Assembly: GCA_024225445.1 (NCBI GenBank)
Contig: JAAEMP010000279.1
Location: 1-60,655, forward strand
DNA: 60,655 nucleotides
DNA from: Hyphomicrobiales bacterium
Lineage (GTDB): Bacteria; Pseudomonadota; Alphaproteobacteria; Rhizobiales; Rhizobiaceae
Direction of reading: 5' to 3'
Below the pieces are notes generated by a model that was given only the letters and a program-made list of their open reading frames with translations, did not search any database and was not told where the DNA came from. Positions 35,696 through 45,422 of this stretch are shown here, piece after piece (the stretch's first letter is position 1; the number at the start of each line of letters is the position of its first letter). Both the position numbers and the translations under genes were made by a program.

Positions 35696-36567
35696 TATTC
35701 AGCTGCCATGTCCATCGGCATATTCATGGTTTGATCTTCGACCGCCTCAAGTGTCGGTCGGTCTTTTGAAGAGATGGTTTTCCTCCCGTGCTCAATCGCG
35801 ATGCTGGGTGCGGCACCATTCATAAAAGCAATCAGCGTTTGTTTAACAACAACGAACTGCCGGCTTTGCTTTTCCCGGTTGCTTTTGATAATAACTGCCA
35901 GCGGTCCGGCCATACCATAAGACATAAAAATACCGGCAAAAGTACCCACCAGCGCCGCGCCGATCAAATGGCCCAACACTTCGGGAGGCTGATCAAGTGC
36001 GCCCATTGCTTTGATGATACCCATAACCGCAGCGATAATTCCAATAGCCGGCAAGGCATCTGCAACCGCTTGCAACGCAACATATGGTTTAAGGCCATCT
36101 TTGGAAATCGTATGAATCTCTTCCTCCATCAGGGCTTCAATTTCATGTGGTCTCGCATTTCCAATCAATATCAGGCGTACATAATCGGTAATAAATCCCA
36201 GTTTAGCCTTGTGGTTTAGGATATTCGGGAAATTTTGAAATATCACTGAATCATCAGGATCATCCACATGGGCCTCTATTTCTGCCTTGGTTTTTGCCTT
36301 TACCTCATTCATCAGACTGTAGAGCAGACCAATGATATCAAGATAGTCTTGCTCCTTTGGCGATCCGCCTTTCAACGCCTCGACAACTGCCTTGCCTGTA
36401 TCTTTTATTGTTGCCATCGGATTTGAGATAACAAAAGCACCTAATGCGATGCCACCAATGATAACAAATTCCCATGGCTGCACCAAAACCTCTACATGGC
36501 CTCCCATGGCCATGAACCCACCCAGCATGCATCCGACTGCAACAATAAATCCAAGTATGATGGTCAA
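35695..36567 (-). CDS. motA: Stator protein MotA
   Basis: MotA is the membrane subunit of the proton-driven stator. I place the start at TTG 36567, because AAAGGGGG lies seven bases upstream and the resulting N-terminus (LTIILGFIVAVGCMLGGFMAMGGH, in part) matches MotA; the open frame to 36645 adds 26 unlikely residues and runs into a palindrome. That gives 290 residues. Further signatures are VALQAVADALPAIGIIAAVMG (in part AVADALPAIGIIAAVMG) and LIGAALVGTFAGIFMSYG. It leads the switch block and is transcribed away from the DUF1217 gene. Confidence 0.95.
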   Translation of the reverse strand: MTIILGFIVAVGCMLGGFMAMGGHVEVLVQPWEFVIIGGIALGAFVISNPMATIKDTGKAVVEALKGGSPKEQDYLDIIGLLYSLMNEVKAKTKAEIEAHVDDPDDSVIFQNFPNILNHKAKLGFITDYVRLILIGNARPHEIEALMEEEIHTISKDGLKPYVALQAVADALPAIGIIAAVMGIIKAMGALDQPPEVLGHLIGAALVGTFAGIFMSYGMAGPLAVIIKSNREKQSRQFVVVKQTLIAFMNGAAPSIAIEHGRKTISSKDRPTLEAVEDQTMNMPMDMAAE

Positions 36568-36611
36568 GACGGCCCCCTTTAATTTCAGTTGGGGGAAGAG
36601 TATTAACGCCA

Positions 36612-36647
36612 GCTTGCGTGAAGCTGTCTTTCCAGCTTCACGCAAGC
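36612..36647. promoter_or_regulatory. Perfect 14-bp inverted repeat between motA and the flgF operon
   Basis: GCTTGCGTGAAGCT (36612-36625) and AGCTTCACGCAAGC (36634-36647) are exact reverse complements with an eight-base loop. The element lies 45 bases upstream of the motA start and 58 bases upstream of the divergent DUF1217 gene. It could be a shared operator or a leader hairpin in one of the transcripts. No T-run follows. Confidence 0.75.
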
Positions 36648-36704
36648 AATTTGTTGCAAATTATTTTCAATCTTTTTGCCAGCAACAGCGGAGTTGACAA
36701 TATC

Positions 36705-37481
36705 ATGACTGCCTTGACAACATTCAATCTGTTCGCAAGTGACCCCGTAGCAGCTCGCGAACGAATTTCCAAGAAACCAAACATCGCCAGAGAAGTAGAA
36801 TACTACAATGAAAACATCAGTAGCATCAAAAGCATCGATGATTTCATGGAGAACCAACAAATCTATTCAACGGTAATGCGTTCCTATGGGCTGGAGGACA
36901 TGGCCTATGCAAAAGGGTTCATGAGAAAACTGCTGGAGGGCGGCATTGATGACGATGATGCAATGGCCAACAAACTAACAGACCCACGTTACAAACAACT
37001 TGTCGAAGATTTCAATTTTGTGCGTTACGGTTCTGCAACAACAGCGTTTGACCGCACCCAGTCAGGGGTAATCGATAATTTATATTCTCAACGACTGGAA
37101 GCAGATGCCGGGCAGCAAAATAGCGGCGCACGCCTGGCAATCTATTTCAAGCGCAAGATCGAAGACATCGCTGACGCCTATTCAATTATTGGTGATCAGG
37201 CTTTATTAAAATTTGTGCAAACTGCTTTCAGCCTGCCGGAATTGATGAGTCTGGCATCAATTGAAAAACAGGCTGAGATGATTGATGAACTCCTGGATAC
37301 CGATGACTTATCCGATCCCGAGTTTCTTGATAATCTGGTCATCCGGTTTCTTGACACCTGGGATATCACCAATCCGGAATCGGTAAGTATCCCCCCGCTG
37401 ATATCTCCTCCGGGCGGTCAAATCGGAATTTCCCAGGACATATTGTCATCAATTCAGAATATTAAATTTTACAACCGGTAA
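36705..37481 (+). CDS. DUF1217 family flagellar-locus protein
   Basis: DUF1217 proteins occur in rhizobial flagellar clusters between motA and flgF, as here; their role is not established. From the ATG at 36705 (GCGGAG upstream) the protein has 258 residues, mostly helical, with TTFNLFASDP at the start, VEYYNENISSIKSIDDFM, GLEDMAYAKGFMRKLLEGG and LVEDFNFVRYG. No signal peptide is seen. The C-terminus (QDILSSIQNIKF) is hydrophobic-amphipathic. flgF follows after 19 bases. Confidence 0.8.
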   Translation: MTALTTFNLFASDPVAARERISKKPNIAREVEYYNENISSIKSIDDFMENQQIYSTVMRSYGLEDMAYAKGFMRKLLEGGIDDDDAMANKLTDPRYKQLVEDFNFVRYGSATTAFDRTQSGVIDNLYSQRLEADAGQQNSGARLAIYFKRKIEDIADAYSIIGDQALLKFVQTAFSLPELMSLASIEKQAEMIDELLDTDDLSDPEFLDNLVIRFLDTWDITNPESVSIPPLISPPGGQIGISQDILSSIQNIKFYNR

Positions 37482-37500
37482 GCTTCAAGGGTTTTCATAA

Positions 37501-38223
37501 ATGGACACTTCAATTTATGTTGTATCAGCAGCTCAAAGAACACTTCAAAAGCAGCTGGTAGTCATTGCCAACAATATCGCAAATTCCAATACCACAGGAT
37601 TTCGCGCGGAAAGTATTGAGTTTCACAGCCTGGTTTCACAAACTGGTAAAGAACCTGTAAATTATCCAATTGTCGCAACCCTTCATCCGTCCGGTAAAAA
37701 TGGTTCACTTCAGAATACCGGAAATCCACTCGATATGGCATTATCAGGCGATGGCTGGTTTGCAATTTCCACGCCAGCAGGTACAGCTTATACTAGAGAT
37801 GGAAGAATGCAGATTAGTGCATTTGGCGAACTGCAAACCCTAGAAGGTTATCCAATTCTGGATGCAAGTAATGCACCATTACTGATACCGGCAAGTTCAG
37901 GGCCCCCAAAAATTCACAAGGATGGCAGAATCGAAGTGAATGGTAGCCTGGTTGGGAATATCGGCGTTTTTGAAGTCGACGAAGGCAGCATGCATAGTCG
38001 ATTTGGTAATTCCGGATTCTTCTCAACTATTCAGGGTGTGCCAATCGGTATTGGAGCCCAAACGACAATTCAACAGCACTTTCTGGAAGGATCCAATGTC
38101 AACCCAATGAGAGAGATGGCAAATCTTATAACGGTTTCCCGAAGTTTTGAAAGTGCCGCATCTATGGCTGAAAGCGCGGACAAGGCAATCTCGAAATCCA
38201 TCAATGAACTTTCAGATGTGTAA
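37501..38223 (+). CDS. flgF: Proximal rod protein FlgF
   Basis: FlgF is a rod subunit. The 240-residue protein has the rod N-terminus (LVVIANNIANSNTTGFRAESIEF, in part VVIANNIANSNTTGFRAE), the DMALSGDGWFAI core, and HFLEGSNVNPMREMANLI near the C-terminus. It is shorter than FlgG and lacks its long insert. It forms a rightward pair with the DUF1217 gene. In S. meliloti fliI follows; here the next gene is convergent and fliI is missing. Confidence 0.95.
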   Translation: MDTSIYVVSAAQRTLQKQLVVIANNIANSNTTGFRAESIEFHSLVSQTGKEPVNYPIVATLHPSGKNGSLQNTGNPLDMALSGDGWFAISTPAGTAYTRDGRMQISAFGELQTLEGYPILDASNAPLLIPASSGPPKIHKDGRIEVNGSLVGNIGVFEVDEGSMHSRFGNSGFFSTIQGVPIGIGAQTTIQQHFLEGSNVNPMREMANLITVSRSFESAASMAESADKAISKSINELSDV

Positions 38224-38371
38224 TACCAAAGGAAGTTGGCATTGATTCATTTGACTGTATTCACCTACAAATCGAGTCTTGGTGATGGCAGTCGTGTTAT
38301 TGAGTAAACGTCCTGTATCCCCTAAATCCAGGTCCCAACAATAATACCGACTGGTCCAGTTTCAATACCAA

Positions 38372-38845
38372 TTATTGACTACGCCGCAACTGCAAATCTC
38401 GCACATCATCTTTGGTAATAAAGTCTATGTTTTGAATAAGCATTTTATGCACCATTTTTTTGCCAATGGTGGCATTGATATTGGTCACCACTTCATTTTG
38501 AAATTCAGTGTAATCAAACTTGTCAAGTCGGTAGACATCAAGATTTTCATTCTTGTGAACGGTACTGATAATCACATCCCTGGCATAATATTTAACCGGT
38601 ATGGATATGTACTCACTCATATCCCTATCTACAATAATTACCGTACTCAGCATCAAATATCCGATGATACCGTTATTCCTGATCAATGCGATACTCATTG
38701 AATCAATATTAATATTGGTTAGCTCATCTAAATCCACCTCGATTTCCTCCGATGAAGTAGAAGAATGCATGTAGCTTGAAAAGAAATATGCTGAACCCGT
38801 CATCATTCCGATCGACCAAATACCAACGAATATTAACTTAAGCAT
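38372..38845 (-). CDS. Small membrane-anchored periplasmic protein of the flagellar locus
   Basis: The 157-residue protein has one N-terminal span (LIFVGIWSIGMMTGSAYFF, about 4-22) and a periplasmic part. The C-terminal pattern (DYTEFQNEVVTNINATIG ... LIQNIDFITKDDVR) recalls FliL-like domains but is too weak to name. A membrane protein of this size follows the fliR group in other rhizobial clusters. It is the last gene of the second leftward flagellar block. Confidence 0.65.
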   Translation of the reverse strand: MLKLIFVGIWSIGMMTGSAYFFSSYMHSSTSSEEIEVDLDELTNINIDSMSIALIRNNGIIGYLMLSTVIIVDRDMSEYISIPVKYYARDVIISTVHKNENLDVYRLDKFDYTEFQNEVVTNINATIGKKMVHKMLIQNIDFITKDDVRDLQLRRSQ

Positions 38846-38940
38846 ATGCTAACTCCCTGTATTGAAGATTGTTCAATCCTTTCCAGCACAAAAGGTGTCT
38901 GCTGGCTGGCCAGCGAGCCGTGCTAGTCGGGCGATTAGCC

Positions 38941-39324
38941 CTAGAATTTGGCAAAACTGGAGGCATCGTAAGTGCCATCACTCTCAGATTCGTTGATCGC
39001 ATCTTCAATGGTCTTGGTTATTTCAGAAATCGCATCCATACGGGACTTTAAAGCACTCAGATTGTCATTCAGCATACTATTGACATTGATCACCTCACTG
39101 CGGTTTTCTACGCTGGCACCAGTTGTTTCGATCGATTTTGCCAGATGGTTGAGGTTGGCAAACATCTGCATTTTCTCTCTGGCAAAAGATTCAAGTTTAT
39201 CTACGCCTCCCTGCATCAGATGAGATTTTTCCCGCTCCAGCAGATGTCTAAGATCCCGCAACACCACGCTAAACTTTTGCGAATTATTTGTTGACTCCAT
39301 GCGAAGTCTGTCAGCGGTTATCAA
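38941..39324 (-). CDS. FlgN-like flagellar chaperone candidate
   Basis: The 127-residue, almost wholly helical protein (LRHLLEREKSHLMQGGVDKLESFAREK, in part LRHLLEREKSHLMQGG) has the size, heptad pattern and position of FlgN, the export chaperone for FlgK and FlgL. Sequence similarity alone would not prove it. I choose the TTG at 39324 because AGAAGGA lies nine bases upstream; the ATG at 39300 has no ribosome binding site. It follows flgJ after 51 bases. Confidence 0.6.
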   Translation of the reverse strand: MITADRLRMESTNNSQKFSVVLRDLRHLLEREKSHLMQGGVDKLESFAREKMQMFANLNHLAKSIETTGASVENRSEVINVNSMLNDNLSALKSRMDAISEITKTIEDAINESESDGTYDASSFAKF

Positions 39325-39375
39325 TTTACCATTTTCCTTCTCCTGCTCAGCGAATTATTCGCCTGGGGTTTTGTC

Positions 39376-39783
39376 TCATAGGCCCTTGGCATTGGTTTCA
39401 AAATCAATATTTTGCATATATTTATCCAAGCCAAGACTACCTCCAGCAGCAATTTTATCAGCCATAGCGTCTGAAAACAGTGATGCATAAATATCTGCCT
39501 CGACACCTTTGCCAAACGTAAATTCAGCAAATTCAGCAAACAATGGCTTCATCATTAAACCGACAATCATTTTTTCCAGCGATTTCTCAACAGATGCATT
39601 CTGGCTCGTCGTGCTGGATCGCAGATCCAAAGTCAATTTCTCAACGCCGTTGTCCTCTGGGCGTAAAACCTGAAGAAATGTCTCCTCACTATTCTGAATA
39701 AATTTTGTCGCGGCTTTTTTCTGAATGTCAGAAATCTGCTGAATGTCGACACCATTGATTGATGGTAGCTGAACAATATCCAT
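39376..39783 (-). CDS. flgJ: Rod-binding protein FlgJ/CheL
   Basis: This is the rod-binding domain of FlgJ without the muramidase half, as usual in alphaproteobacteria (often named CheL). The 135-residue protein shows the family core: MMKPLFAEFAEFTFGKGVEA, then YASLFSDAMADKIAAGGSLG. It should cap the growing rod in the periplasm. It lies 65 bases after fliR. Confidence 0.88.
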   Translation of the reverse strand: MDIVQLPSINGVDIQQISDIQKKAATKFIQNSEETFLQVLRPEDNGVEKLTLDLRSSTTSQNASVEKSLEKMIVGLMMKPLFAEFAEFTFGKGVEADIYASLFSDAMADKIAAGGSLGLDKYMQNIDFETNAKGL

Positions 39784-39848
39784 GATACTCCTCCATGCGC
39801 TCCAAGTTGAATAGATGATAATTTTGCTAGCTTTCCCGAAACTTGCAT

Positions 39849-40601
39849 TTACAAAATCTGATCCAGATAATTCGATAATTCCATATGGAAATTGACCAAT
39901 ATGTCATCACCAATCCAAACCAGCAGTACCGAGCCACCACATATCAGAAAGGGAGTTGACACAAAATATACCGGAATTTGCGGGGTCAGTTTGTTGACCA
40001 GGCCAGCAATCAGATTTGCTATTACTGCATATATGATAATCGGAGAACCAAGACGAATCACTATGTTGAAAAACCTTGCAAGATTATCTGTCGTGGTTTC
40101 CAAAATAGCGGAAATCGACAAGACCTCTCCCGGCGGATAAATCTCAAACGACATTGCCAAAGCCAGGATAAAACTGAAATGTAGCCCAGTGGAAAAAAAT
40201 AGAACCGTAGCTGTTACGTTAAACAATCCGGATAGAATAGTTGACGACTGGGTATCAGCAATGGGAGTCCCGGGAATGGGGTTGAGTCCAATTATCTGGG
40301 TAATTACTTCGCCAAGAAAGGATAGCGCAAGAAACATAAACCTCACTGGAATAGCCAGTGTTGCTGCAATCAGAAACTCACCTGCCATTAATAGAAATAT
40401 TTTTTCCGGCCTGATCGGGACACCAAAATCAATTGATATCTGGGTCAACGAGAAAACCGCGATTGCAACACCTATCGCGATAAACAGACGTACATTCATC
40501 GGAACCTGTACCGAAGAAAACCCCGGCAAAAGCATCAAGCATGTGGATACTCGGGTAAAAACAAGCATATAGCCAATGATATTTACCCCGACTAGGATCA
40601 T
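39849..40601 (-). CDS. fliR: Flagellar export gate protein FliR
   Basis: FliR is part of the export gate with FliP and FliQ. The 250-residue protein has six membrane spans and the family features [31 protein letters not shown] and [23 protein letters not shown] (in part [17 protein letters not shown]). Its ATG overlaps the flhA stop (ATGA), so translation is coupled. Confidence 0.95.
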   Translation of the reverse strand: MILVGVNIIGYMLVFTRVSTCLMLLPGFSSVQVPMNVRLFIAIGVAIAVFSLTQISIDFGVPIRPEKIFLLMAGEFLIAATLAIPVRFMFLALSFLGEVITQIIGLNPIPGTPIADTQSSTILSGLFNVTATVLFFSTGLHFSFILALAMSFEIYPPGEVLSISAILETTTDNLARFFNIVIRLGSPIIIYAVIANLIAGLVNKLTPQIPVYFVSTPFLICGGSVLLVWIGDDILVNFHMELSNYLDQIL

Positions 40602-42691
40602 TCTGAAATGTCTCCCAGAACCTCCACCACCATTCCTCTGGCGATCTCAAGATTTGAAAGCACTGATAAGGTTGGGAATATTCGCTCTATGACCATACGC
40701 ACATAGGTGCGGCTTTCCGGCGAAGTGGTGACAGCAAATACCTCTCCCTTATCCAGCAGTGACTGAATTTTCTCGCGAGCCTGATTACCAAAATTTTCAA
40801 GCTCGGTTGGAGACATCTTGAACTCCGACAAGTCCCCTCGCGCATCTCGCTTCAATGCATCGCTGAATGCCTGATCCCATTTAGGACCCAGGCGAAGTAG
40901 CTTCAACTTACCATCCTGAAGGATATCACCACAGATTTGCTGGGATATACGTGTTCTGACATGTTCAACGATCTGCTCACCCCTTTTTGAGTAAGGCGCA
41001 ATCTCAGCGATCGCTTCAAGCAATAAATTGACGTTGCGTACCGATACGCGCTCAGCCAGCAACAGCTTGAACACCGCCTGTAGCCCGGAAAATGACAAAT
41101 GAGTTGGGCATATTTCCTCTATCAATCGCGCATATTCTTTATCCCGACTATCAATCAAATGCCGCATATCCTTGTAGGAAAATAACTGTGAAAGATTGTT
41201 TCGTATCACCTCGCTCAAATGTGTGAGTATCAATGACATCGGATCTATCGTCTGATAGCCCTGTTGCTTCAATTCATGTTTGTAAATATCGGGCAACCGC
41301 CAGGCTTTTGCGCCGAATACCGGTTCAATTACATCCTCAAAAGGCAGATTGGGTTCCTGCCTGCCATTTGACAACACCAGTATATCGGTCATCGAAACGC
41401 TTTCACCGGCTAGCACCGCCCCAAATATTTTTATCTTGTAACCTTTCGGCTCAATGGAAAAATCGTCAGTTACTTTGATCTCGGGAATAACAAAGCCGTA
41501 GGACTTGGCAAATTTCTTTCTCATTCTGCTGACGCGAAATCCGAGCTCTTCTCTATCCAGCAAAAGTTTTGTCGCCAGTTGCTTTCCAAATACCAGCTCA
41601 ATTTCCGCAACTGTCAATGTATTCTGAATTGAATCCTGTTGCTCTTCCTCCAGTTTTTCCTTTTCATTTTCCTTCTGCATCTTGATAAGTTCAACATCAT
41701 CTGACCGACGCCTGGAAATGATTTGTGACATCACAACCATACAGACCGCCAGCGCAAAAAATGGCAGAAATGGCAAACCAGGTGTAATTGCCAGGACAAT
41801 TAACAAACCGGATGTAACCAATAAGGCTTTAGGATAATTTCCAAGTTGGTCAAGTACAGCTTCTTCTGCAGCTCCCCTTGTTCCACCCTTGGATACCAAT
41901 AAACCCGCAGCAAGAGAGACAACCAGTGCTGGTATCTGGGAAACCAGACCATCACCAACTGAAAGTCTTGTGAAAACATCAGCAGCCTCACCAATGCTCA
42001 GTCCATGGCGTGTAACCCCTATAATGATACCGCCAAAAATATTGATGGCGGTAATAATCAGACCGGCAATTGCATCACCACGAACAAATTTTGAGGCACC
42101 ATCCATGGAGCCGAAAAATGAACTTTCTTCCTCAAGTTCCTTTCTGCGAACCTGAGCCTCTTTTTCATCCAGTAGTCCTGCCGACAAATCCGCATCGATT
42201 GCCATTTGTTTTCCCGGTATCGAATCCAGAGTGAAACGCGCACCCACTTCTGCAATACGGCTTGCACCTTTGGTAATCACCATGAAATTCACCGTGATCA
42301 AAATAATAAAAACGATAACCCCGATGATAAAATCGCCACCCATGACGAAATTTGCAAACCCCTTGATGACATTCCCCGCCGCGTCTTCACCGGTATGGCC
42401 ATTGGCTAATATCATCCTTGTTGTCGAGATATTCAAAGACAATCTCAACATCGTTGCGATCAGTAACACGGTGGGAAATGAAGAAAAATCAAGTGGTTTG
42501 TGAATCCACAACGCAACCATGAGTATCAGCACGGAAAGTGATATTGACAAACTGAGGCCAATGTCGATGAAGATCGCGGGAATCGGCAGAAACAGGACAG
42601 CCAGTATGCCCAGAATGCCTATGGCAAATGCCACATCGCGACTGTTTTCACTCGCAGGTTTTAGAGATGTTGTTGTGTCTTGCAGAGCCAT
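40598..42691 (-). CDS. flhA: Flagellar export gate protein FlhA
   Basis: FlhA forms the export-gate ring. From the ATG at 42691 (GGGGGGAA upstream) the protein has 697 residues: eight N-terminal spans, the FHIPEP signature ([20 protein letters not shown], next [15 protein letters not shown]) and a cytoplasmic domain from about residue 330, with [19 protein letters not shown]. The frame extends to 42754, but that part is not family-like. It stands between fliQ and fliR. Confidence 0.95.
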   Translation of the reverse strand: MALQDTTTSLKPASENSRDVAFAIGILGILAVLFLPIPAIFIDIGLSLSISLSVLILMVALWIHKPLDFSSFPTVLLIATMLRLSLNISTTRMILANGHTGEDAAGNVIKGFANFVMGGDFIIGVIVFIILITVNFMVITKGASRIAEVGARFTLDSIPGKQMAIDADLSAGLLDEKEAQVRRKELEEESSFFGSMDGASKFVRGDAIAGLIITAINIFGGIIIGVTRHGLSIGEAADVFTRLSVGDGLVSQIPALVVSLAAGLLVSKGGTRGAAEEAVLDQLGNYPKALLVTSGLLIVLAITPGLPFLPFFALAVCMVVMSQIISRRRSDDVELIKMQKENEKEKLEEEQQDSIQNTLTVAEIELVFGKQLATKLLLDREELGFRVSRMRKKFAKSYGFVIPEIKVTDDFSIEPKGYKIKIFGAVLAGESVSMTDILVLSNGRQEPNLPFEDVIEPVFGAKAWRLPDIYKHELKQQGYQTIDPMSLILTHLSEVIRNNLSQLFSYKDMRHLIDSRDKEYARLIEEICPTHLSFSGLQAVFKLLLAERVSVRNVNLLLEAIAEIAPYSKRGEQIVEHVRTRISQQICGDILQDGKLKLLRLGPKWDQAFSDALKRDARGDLSEFKMSPTELENFGNQAREKIQSLLDKGEVFAVTTSPESRTYVRMVIERIFPTLSVLSNLEIARGMVVEVLGDISE

Positions 42692-42777
42692 TGATTCCCC
42701 CCGTTGCCATGGAGAATATGAAACAAACCTTGCTCCAAATTGGAGTAATACCAAAGGCCCTTGATATCACGCAACTT

Positions 42778-42800
42778 AGAGCACATTTGATGAAATATGA
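42778..42800 (+). repeat. Short dispersed repeat element
   Basis: AGAGCACATTTGATGAAATA followed by TGAACCG repeats the start of the composite element at 22624 and, inverted, the sequence at 22968. It lies between fliQ and flhA, on the strand opposite to them. TAATACCAAAGG just upstream (42747-42758) recurs at 38221. Confidence 0.6.
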
Positions 42801-42812
42801 ACCGAATAAGGA

Positions 42813-43079
42813 TTAAAAGCCGGATGAAATTCGAGAATATGAAAGAGTTGCCAGGATATTGATCTGGGCCGCCATAAACGAACTGGCGATCGAAGCGACA
42901 AATAATACCGCAACAATTTTTGGGATGAATGTTAGGGTGATTTCCTGAATTTGGGTTAGTGCCTGAAATAGCGCAATCAGAGTACCGACCACCATCGCAG
43001 TTATGACAATGGGCGCAGATATTTTCAACAATGTCTGAAAAGCAAACTGAATTAATTCCGTAGCCTCAGCCTCATTCAT
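42813..43079 (-). CDS. fliQ: Flagellar export gate protein FliQ
   Basis: FliQ is the small export-gate subunit with two membrane spans. The 88-residue protein shows both (LKISAPIVITAMVVGTLIALFQ, in part ISAPIVITAMVVGTLIALF; and FIPKIVAVLFVASIASSFM) and the ALTQIQEITLTF signature between them. It is followed by flhA after a 121-base gap that holds a repeat element. Confidence 0.95.
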   Translation of the reverse strand: MNEAEATELIQFAFQTLLKISAPIVITAMVVGTLIALFQALTQIQEITLTFIPKIVAVLFVASIASSFMAAQINILATLSYSRISSGF

Positions 43080-43122
43080 ATCAGACGGCCTTTATTCAGA
43101 AACAATTTAATTTCAAAACCTA

Positions 43123-43524
43123 TCATTGGGAAACAACGACACCATCACCCATTGTAATACCAGTTCCATCTGCCAGAGTAGCAGTAAGGCTACCGTTTAC
43201 CAAGGTTACAGAAGCCACTACTCCGCTTTGGGACCGGTCGGCCGATGTCACCGTTCTACCGATCAGAGACGATGCCTGTCCAAACAAATTTGACATAACC
43301 AGGGCATCCAGTTTTTCATTCGTTTGTATTTGCTGCTCGACGCTCGAAAATGAGGCAAGCTGCGCCATGAATTGTGCAGGATCGGTTGGTTCTGTGGGAT
43401 CCTGGTACTTCAACTGCGCCACCAGCAAATTCAAAAATGCATCATAATCCACATTAGCCTTGTTGGTTGTCTGGGCGCTGGCATTTGCCTGATCGCTCGC
43501 AGCAATAGCGCTAACGGGTGACAT
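43123..43524 (-). CDS. flgD: Hook cap protein FlgD (short form)
   Basis: FlgD is the hook scaffolding cap. The 133-residue protein carries the diagnostic YDAFLNLLVAQLKYQDPTEP and AQFMAQLASFSSVEQQIQTN, then a short C-terminal strand region (SVTLVNGSLTATLADGTGI). The large Tudor-like C-terminal domain of enterobacterial FlgD is absent, as in other rhizobia. It overlaps flbT by 14 bases. Confidence 0.95.
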   Translation of the reverse strand: MSPVSAIAASDQANASAQTTNKANVDYDAFLNLLVAQLKYQDPTEPTDPAQFMAQLASFSSVEQQIQTNEKLDALVMSNLFGQASSLIGRTVTSADRSQSGVVASVTLVNGSLTATLADGTGITMGDGVVVSQ

Positions 43525-43981
43525 AGCTCTTGACTCCCTTGTCTGCCGCGGCGGGCTCTTTGGAATACGCGATACTCTCCGGTAAATTGGTTCTTGGAAT
43601 AAGAACCAATTGTTCGATTGGAAACAGTTTCCTGATCATTTTCAGAGCTGAAAATATCTTGCCGGTGGAGACTTCAATATCAACTTCTTTGATACCCTCT
43701 TTCAAATCTTCATTCTCCAGAGTTTCCAGTATGTCAATTATCATGGTTCGAAACATTTTTTTTGAGGGTTCCGTATTTACCGGATCCATCAGCAAAAGCT
43801 GAACAACAAAATATAATTGTTTCAACGGCGTGTCGGCATCTTCCTTTTGCATGATGTGATTTTCAAGCAGAAATGTAGTATCGTTCAATAATTCAATGGA
43901 TACTTTCCTGTCTACTCTCAATACGGCCCCGTTAATAAAAATTCGTTCATTGGCGCGCAAATAGAGTTTGATATTCCCCAC
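43511..43981 (-). CDS. flbT: Flagellin translation regulator FlbT
   Basis: FlbT acts on flagellin mRNA in alphaproteobacteria (repressor in Caulobacter, activator in Brucella). The 156-residue protein has the family opening (KLYLRANERIFINGAVLRVD) and middle (ADTPLKQLYFVVQLLLMDP). The start is GTG at 43981, overlapping the flaF stop (TAGTG). It lies between flaF and flgD. Confidence 0.92.
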   Translation of the reverse strand: MGNIKLYLRANERIFINGAVLRVDRKVSIELLNDTTFLLENHIMQKEDADTPLKQLYFVVQLLLMDPVNTEPSKKMFRTMIIDILETLENEDLKEGIKEVDIEVSTGKIFSALKMIRKLFPIEQLVLIPRTNLPESIAYSKEPAAADKGVKSYVTR

Positions 43982-44328
43982 TATTCTAATCCTTTTGCAA
44001 TTGTTTCTGAAATCTCACGTATCGGCTTGAACTGTGTCGATGGAGCATTTCTCATTTTTTCTATGTGCTTCAAAATAAATATCCCAATTGATATCAAAGA
44101 GGCCTTGGTCTCGGCCGGACTGGTATTTTCTTCAGAGGCCAAATCACTGAGAAAGTGGCTCCATAGCCGCTGCGTGAAATACATTGCCGCCAGTCTGGAT
44201 TTAAATTCATCTGGATATTGATCACTGTGAATCATCAACTGGATAGAGCGCTCAATGATTTCCTTCTCATCGTGGCGCGCATCTTTTTGATCATCTTCCA
44301 GTGTGTCGTCGTAAGCCTGATTAAACAT
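43981..44328 (-). CDS. flaF: Flagellin-synthesis protein FlaF
   Basis: FlaF is a small alphaproteobacterial protein needed for flagellin synthesis or secretion, working with FlbT. The 115-residue protein shows ERSIQLMIHSDQYPDEFKS, RLWSHFLSDLASEEN and ISIGIFILKHIEKM, all typical. It lies between flgL and flbT, the standard rhizobial order. Confidence 0.92.
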   Translation of the reverse strand: MFNQAYDDTLEDDQKDARHDEKEIIERSIQLMIHSDQYPDEFKSRLAAMYFTQRLWSHFLSDLASEENTSPAETKASLISIGIFILKHIEKMRNAPSTQFKPIREISETIAKGLE

Positions 44329-44372
44329 GTATTTGTTACCGATTATTTCTAGTGTTGCTCAATTTTGATACA

Positions 44373-45422
44373 TTAAATAAAATTCAAGATTGAAAGTGAT
44401 TGGACTTTGACTGTAGCTGCGTAGGACGCCTCAATGCCTGCCACGATCTGGTTAAGACGCGAGGCAGCCTCATAACTGTCCACATCAGTTAACAGTGACA
44501 TTTGAGTTGCAAGAACATTTTTTTGAAATTCAAGCCTTTCCGTGGCGCTTGATACCCTTTCCTCAATCACTCCCACCTTTGACTGTTCAGTTGCAATTTC
44601 GCCGATACTCTGTGCCATAAGTTCAACTGACAAATTGCCAACTTCATCCAACGCCGAAGGGTTAAGATTGCCAATAGAAAATTCTACCATCAGTACGGAA
44701 GCTGCAGTAAAGTTGCGAAACGCTCCAACATTGGCGGTTGTTGGATTTTCCACTAGCTCTCGTGTCGATATTTTTGACCGCATCCCTCTATCCGAACTGC
44801 CGGTCCACAGCAAATCCCAGTTCGCGTCATTAAACAGATCAGCATACGCTCCATCTACAAATGCCTTCATGGCTGCTGGTGTTATGGATGCAGCCAAAGG
44901 ATCGCTGACTGCAAAGCCGAATTCAGTCAAAAAGGCGTTCTGCACCGCAGTCTTGGCAGCACTGCCCGAAGCACCTTGATAATCATAAATTGCCTCCGAA
45001 TCTGAATTGATTCCGGAAAATAAGTATTCTCCGCCCAATGATACATTCAAGGCGCCCGCAAATTTTGCCAAAGTTGATTGTCCCCCAGCACTCAACAAAT
45101 CTTTATCACGAGGTCCGCCAACTTCTGCAATAACCAAAGATATGAATTCATTGGCATCATCAATCATGGCATTCATCGATAGCTGCATTGTGGAAAGACG
45201 GTTTTCCACGAATGAATTTGTCACCTTCGTTTGCTCAATAGAACTAATTTGATTTTCAATCGTGACCGTTGACGAAGAAAACGCGCCCAGCGAATAACCG
45301 ACATCGGCTTTTCGACCGGTTACAACCTCCTTCTGGGCATCCACAAGTGAATGCTGCATGCGTGAAAACTGCAACCTCAGATTATTGTTTAAAGCGAATG
45401 TTGATAGATTTCCCAGCTTCAT
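44373..45422 (-). CDS. flgL: Hook-filament junction protein FlgL
   Basis: FlgL joins the hook to the filament. The 349-residue protein has a flagellin-like N-terminus (LSTFALNNNLRLQFSRMQ, then DAQKEVVTGRKADVGYSLG) and C-terminus (YEAASRLNQIVAGIEASYA, ending LSILNFI). It is longer than many FlgL proteins, as in rhizobia. Its ATG overlaps the flgK stop by four bases. Confidence 0.93.
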   Translation of the reverse strand: MKLGNLSTFALNNNLRLQFSRMQHSLVDAQKEVVTGRKADVGYSLGAFSSSTVTIENQISSIEQTKVTNSFVENRLSTMQLSMNAMIDDANEFISLVIAEVGGPRDKDLLSAGGQSTLAKFAGALNVSLGGEYLFSGINSDSEAIYDYQGASGSAAKTAVQNAFLTEFGFAVSDPLAASITPAAMKAFVDGAYADLFNDANWDLLWTGSSDRGMRSKISTRELVENPTTANVGAFRNFTAASVLMVEFSIGNLNPSALDEVGNLSVELMAQSIGEIATEQSKVGVIEERVSSATERLEFQKNVLATQMSLLTDVDSYEAASRLNQIVAGIEASYAATVKVQSLSILNFI

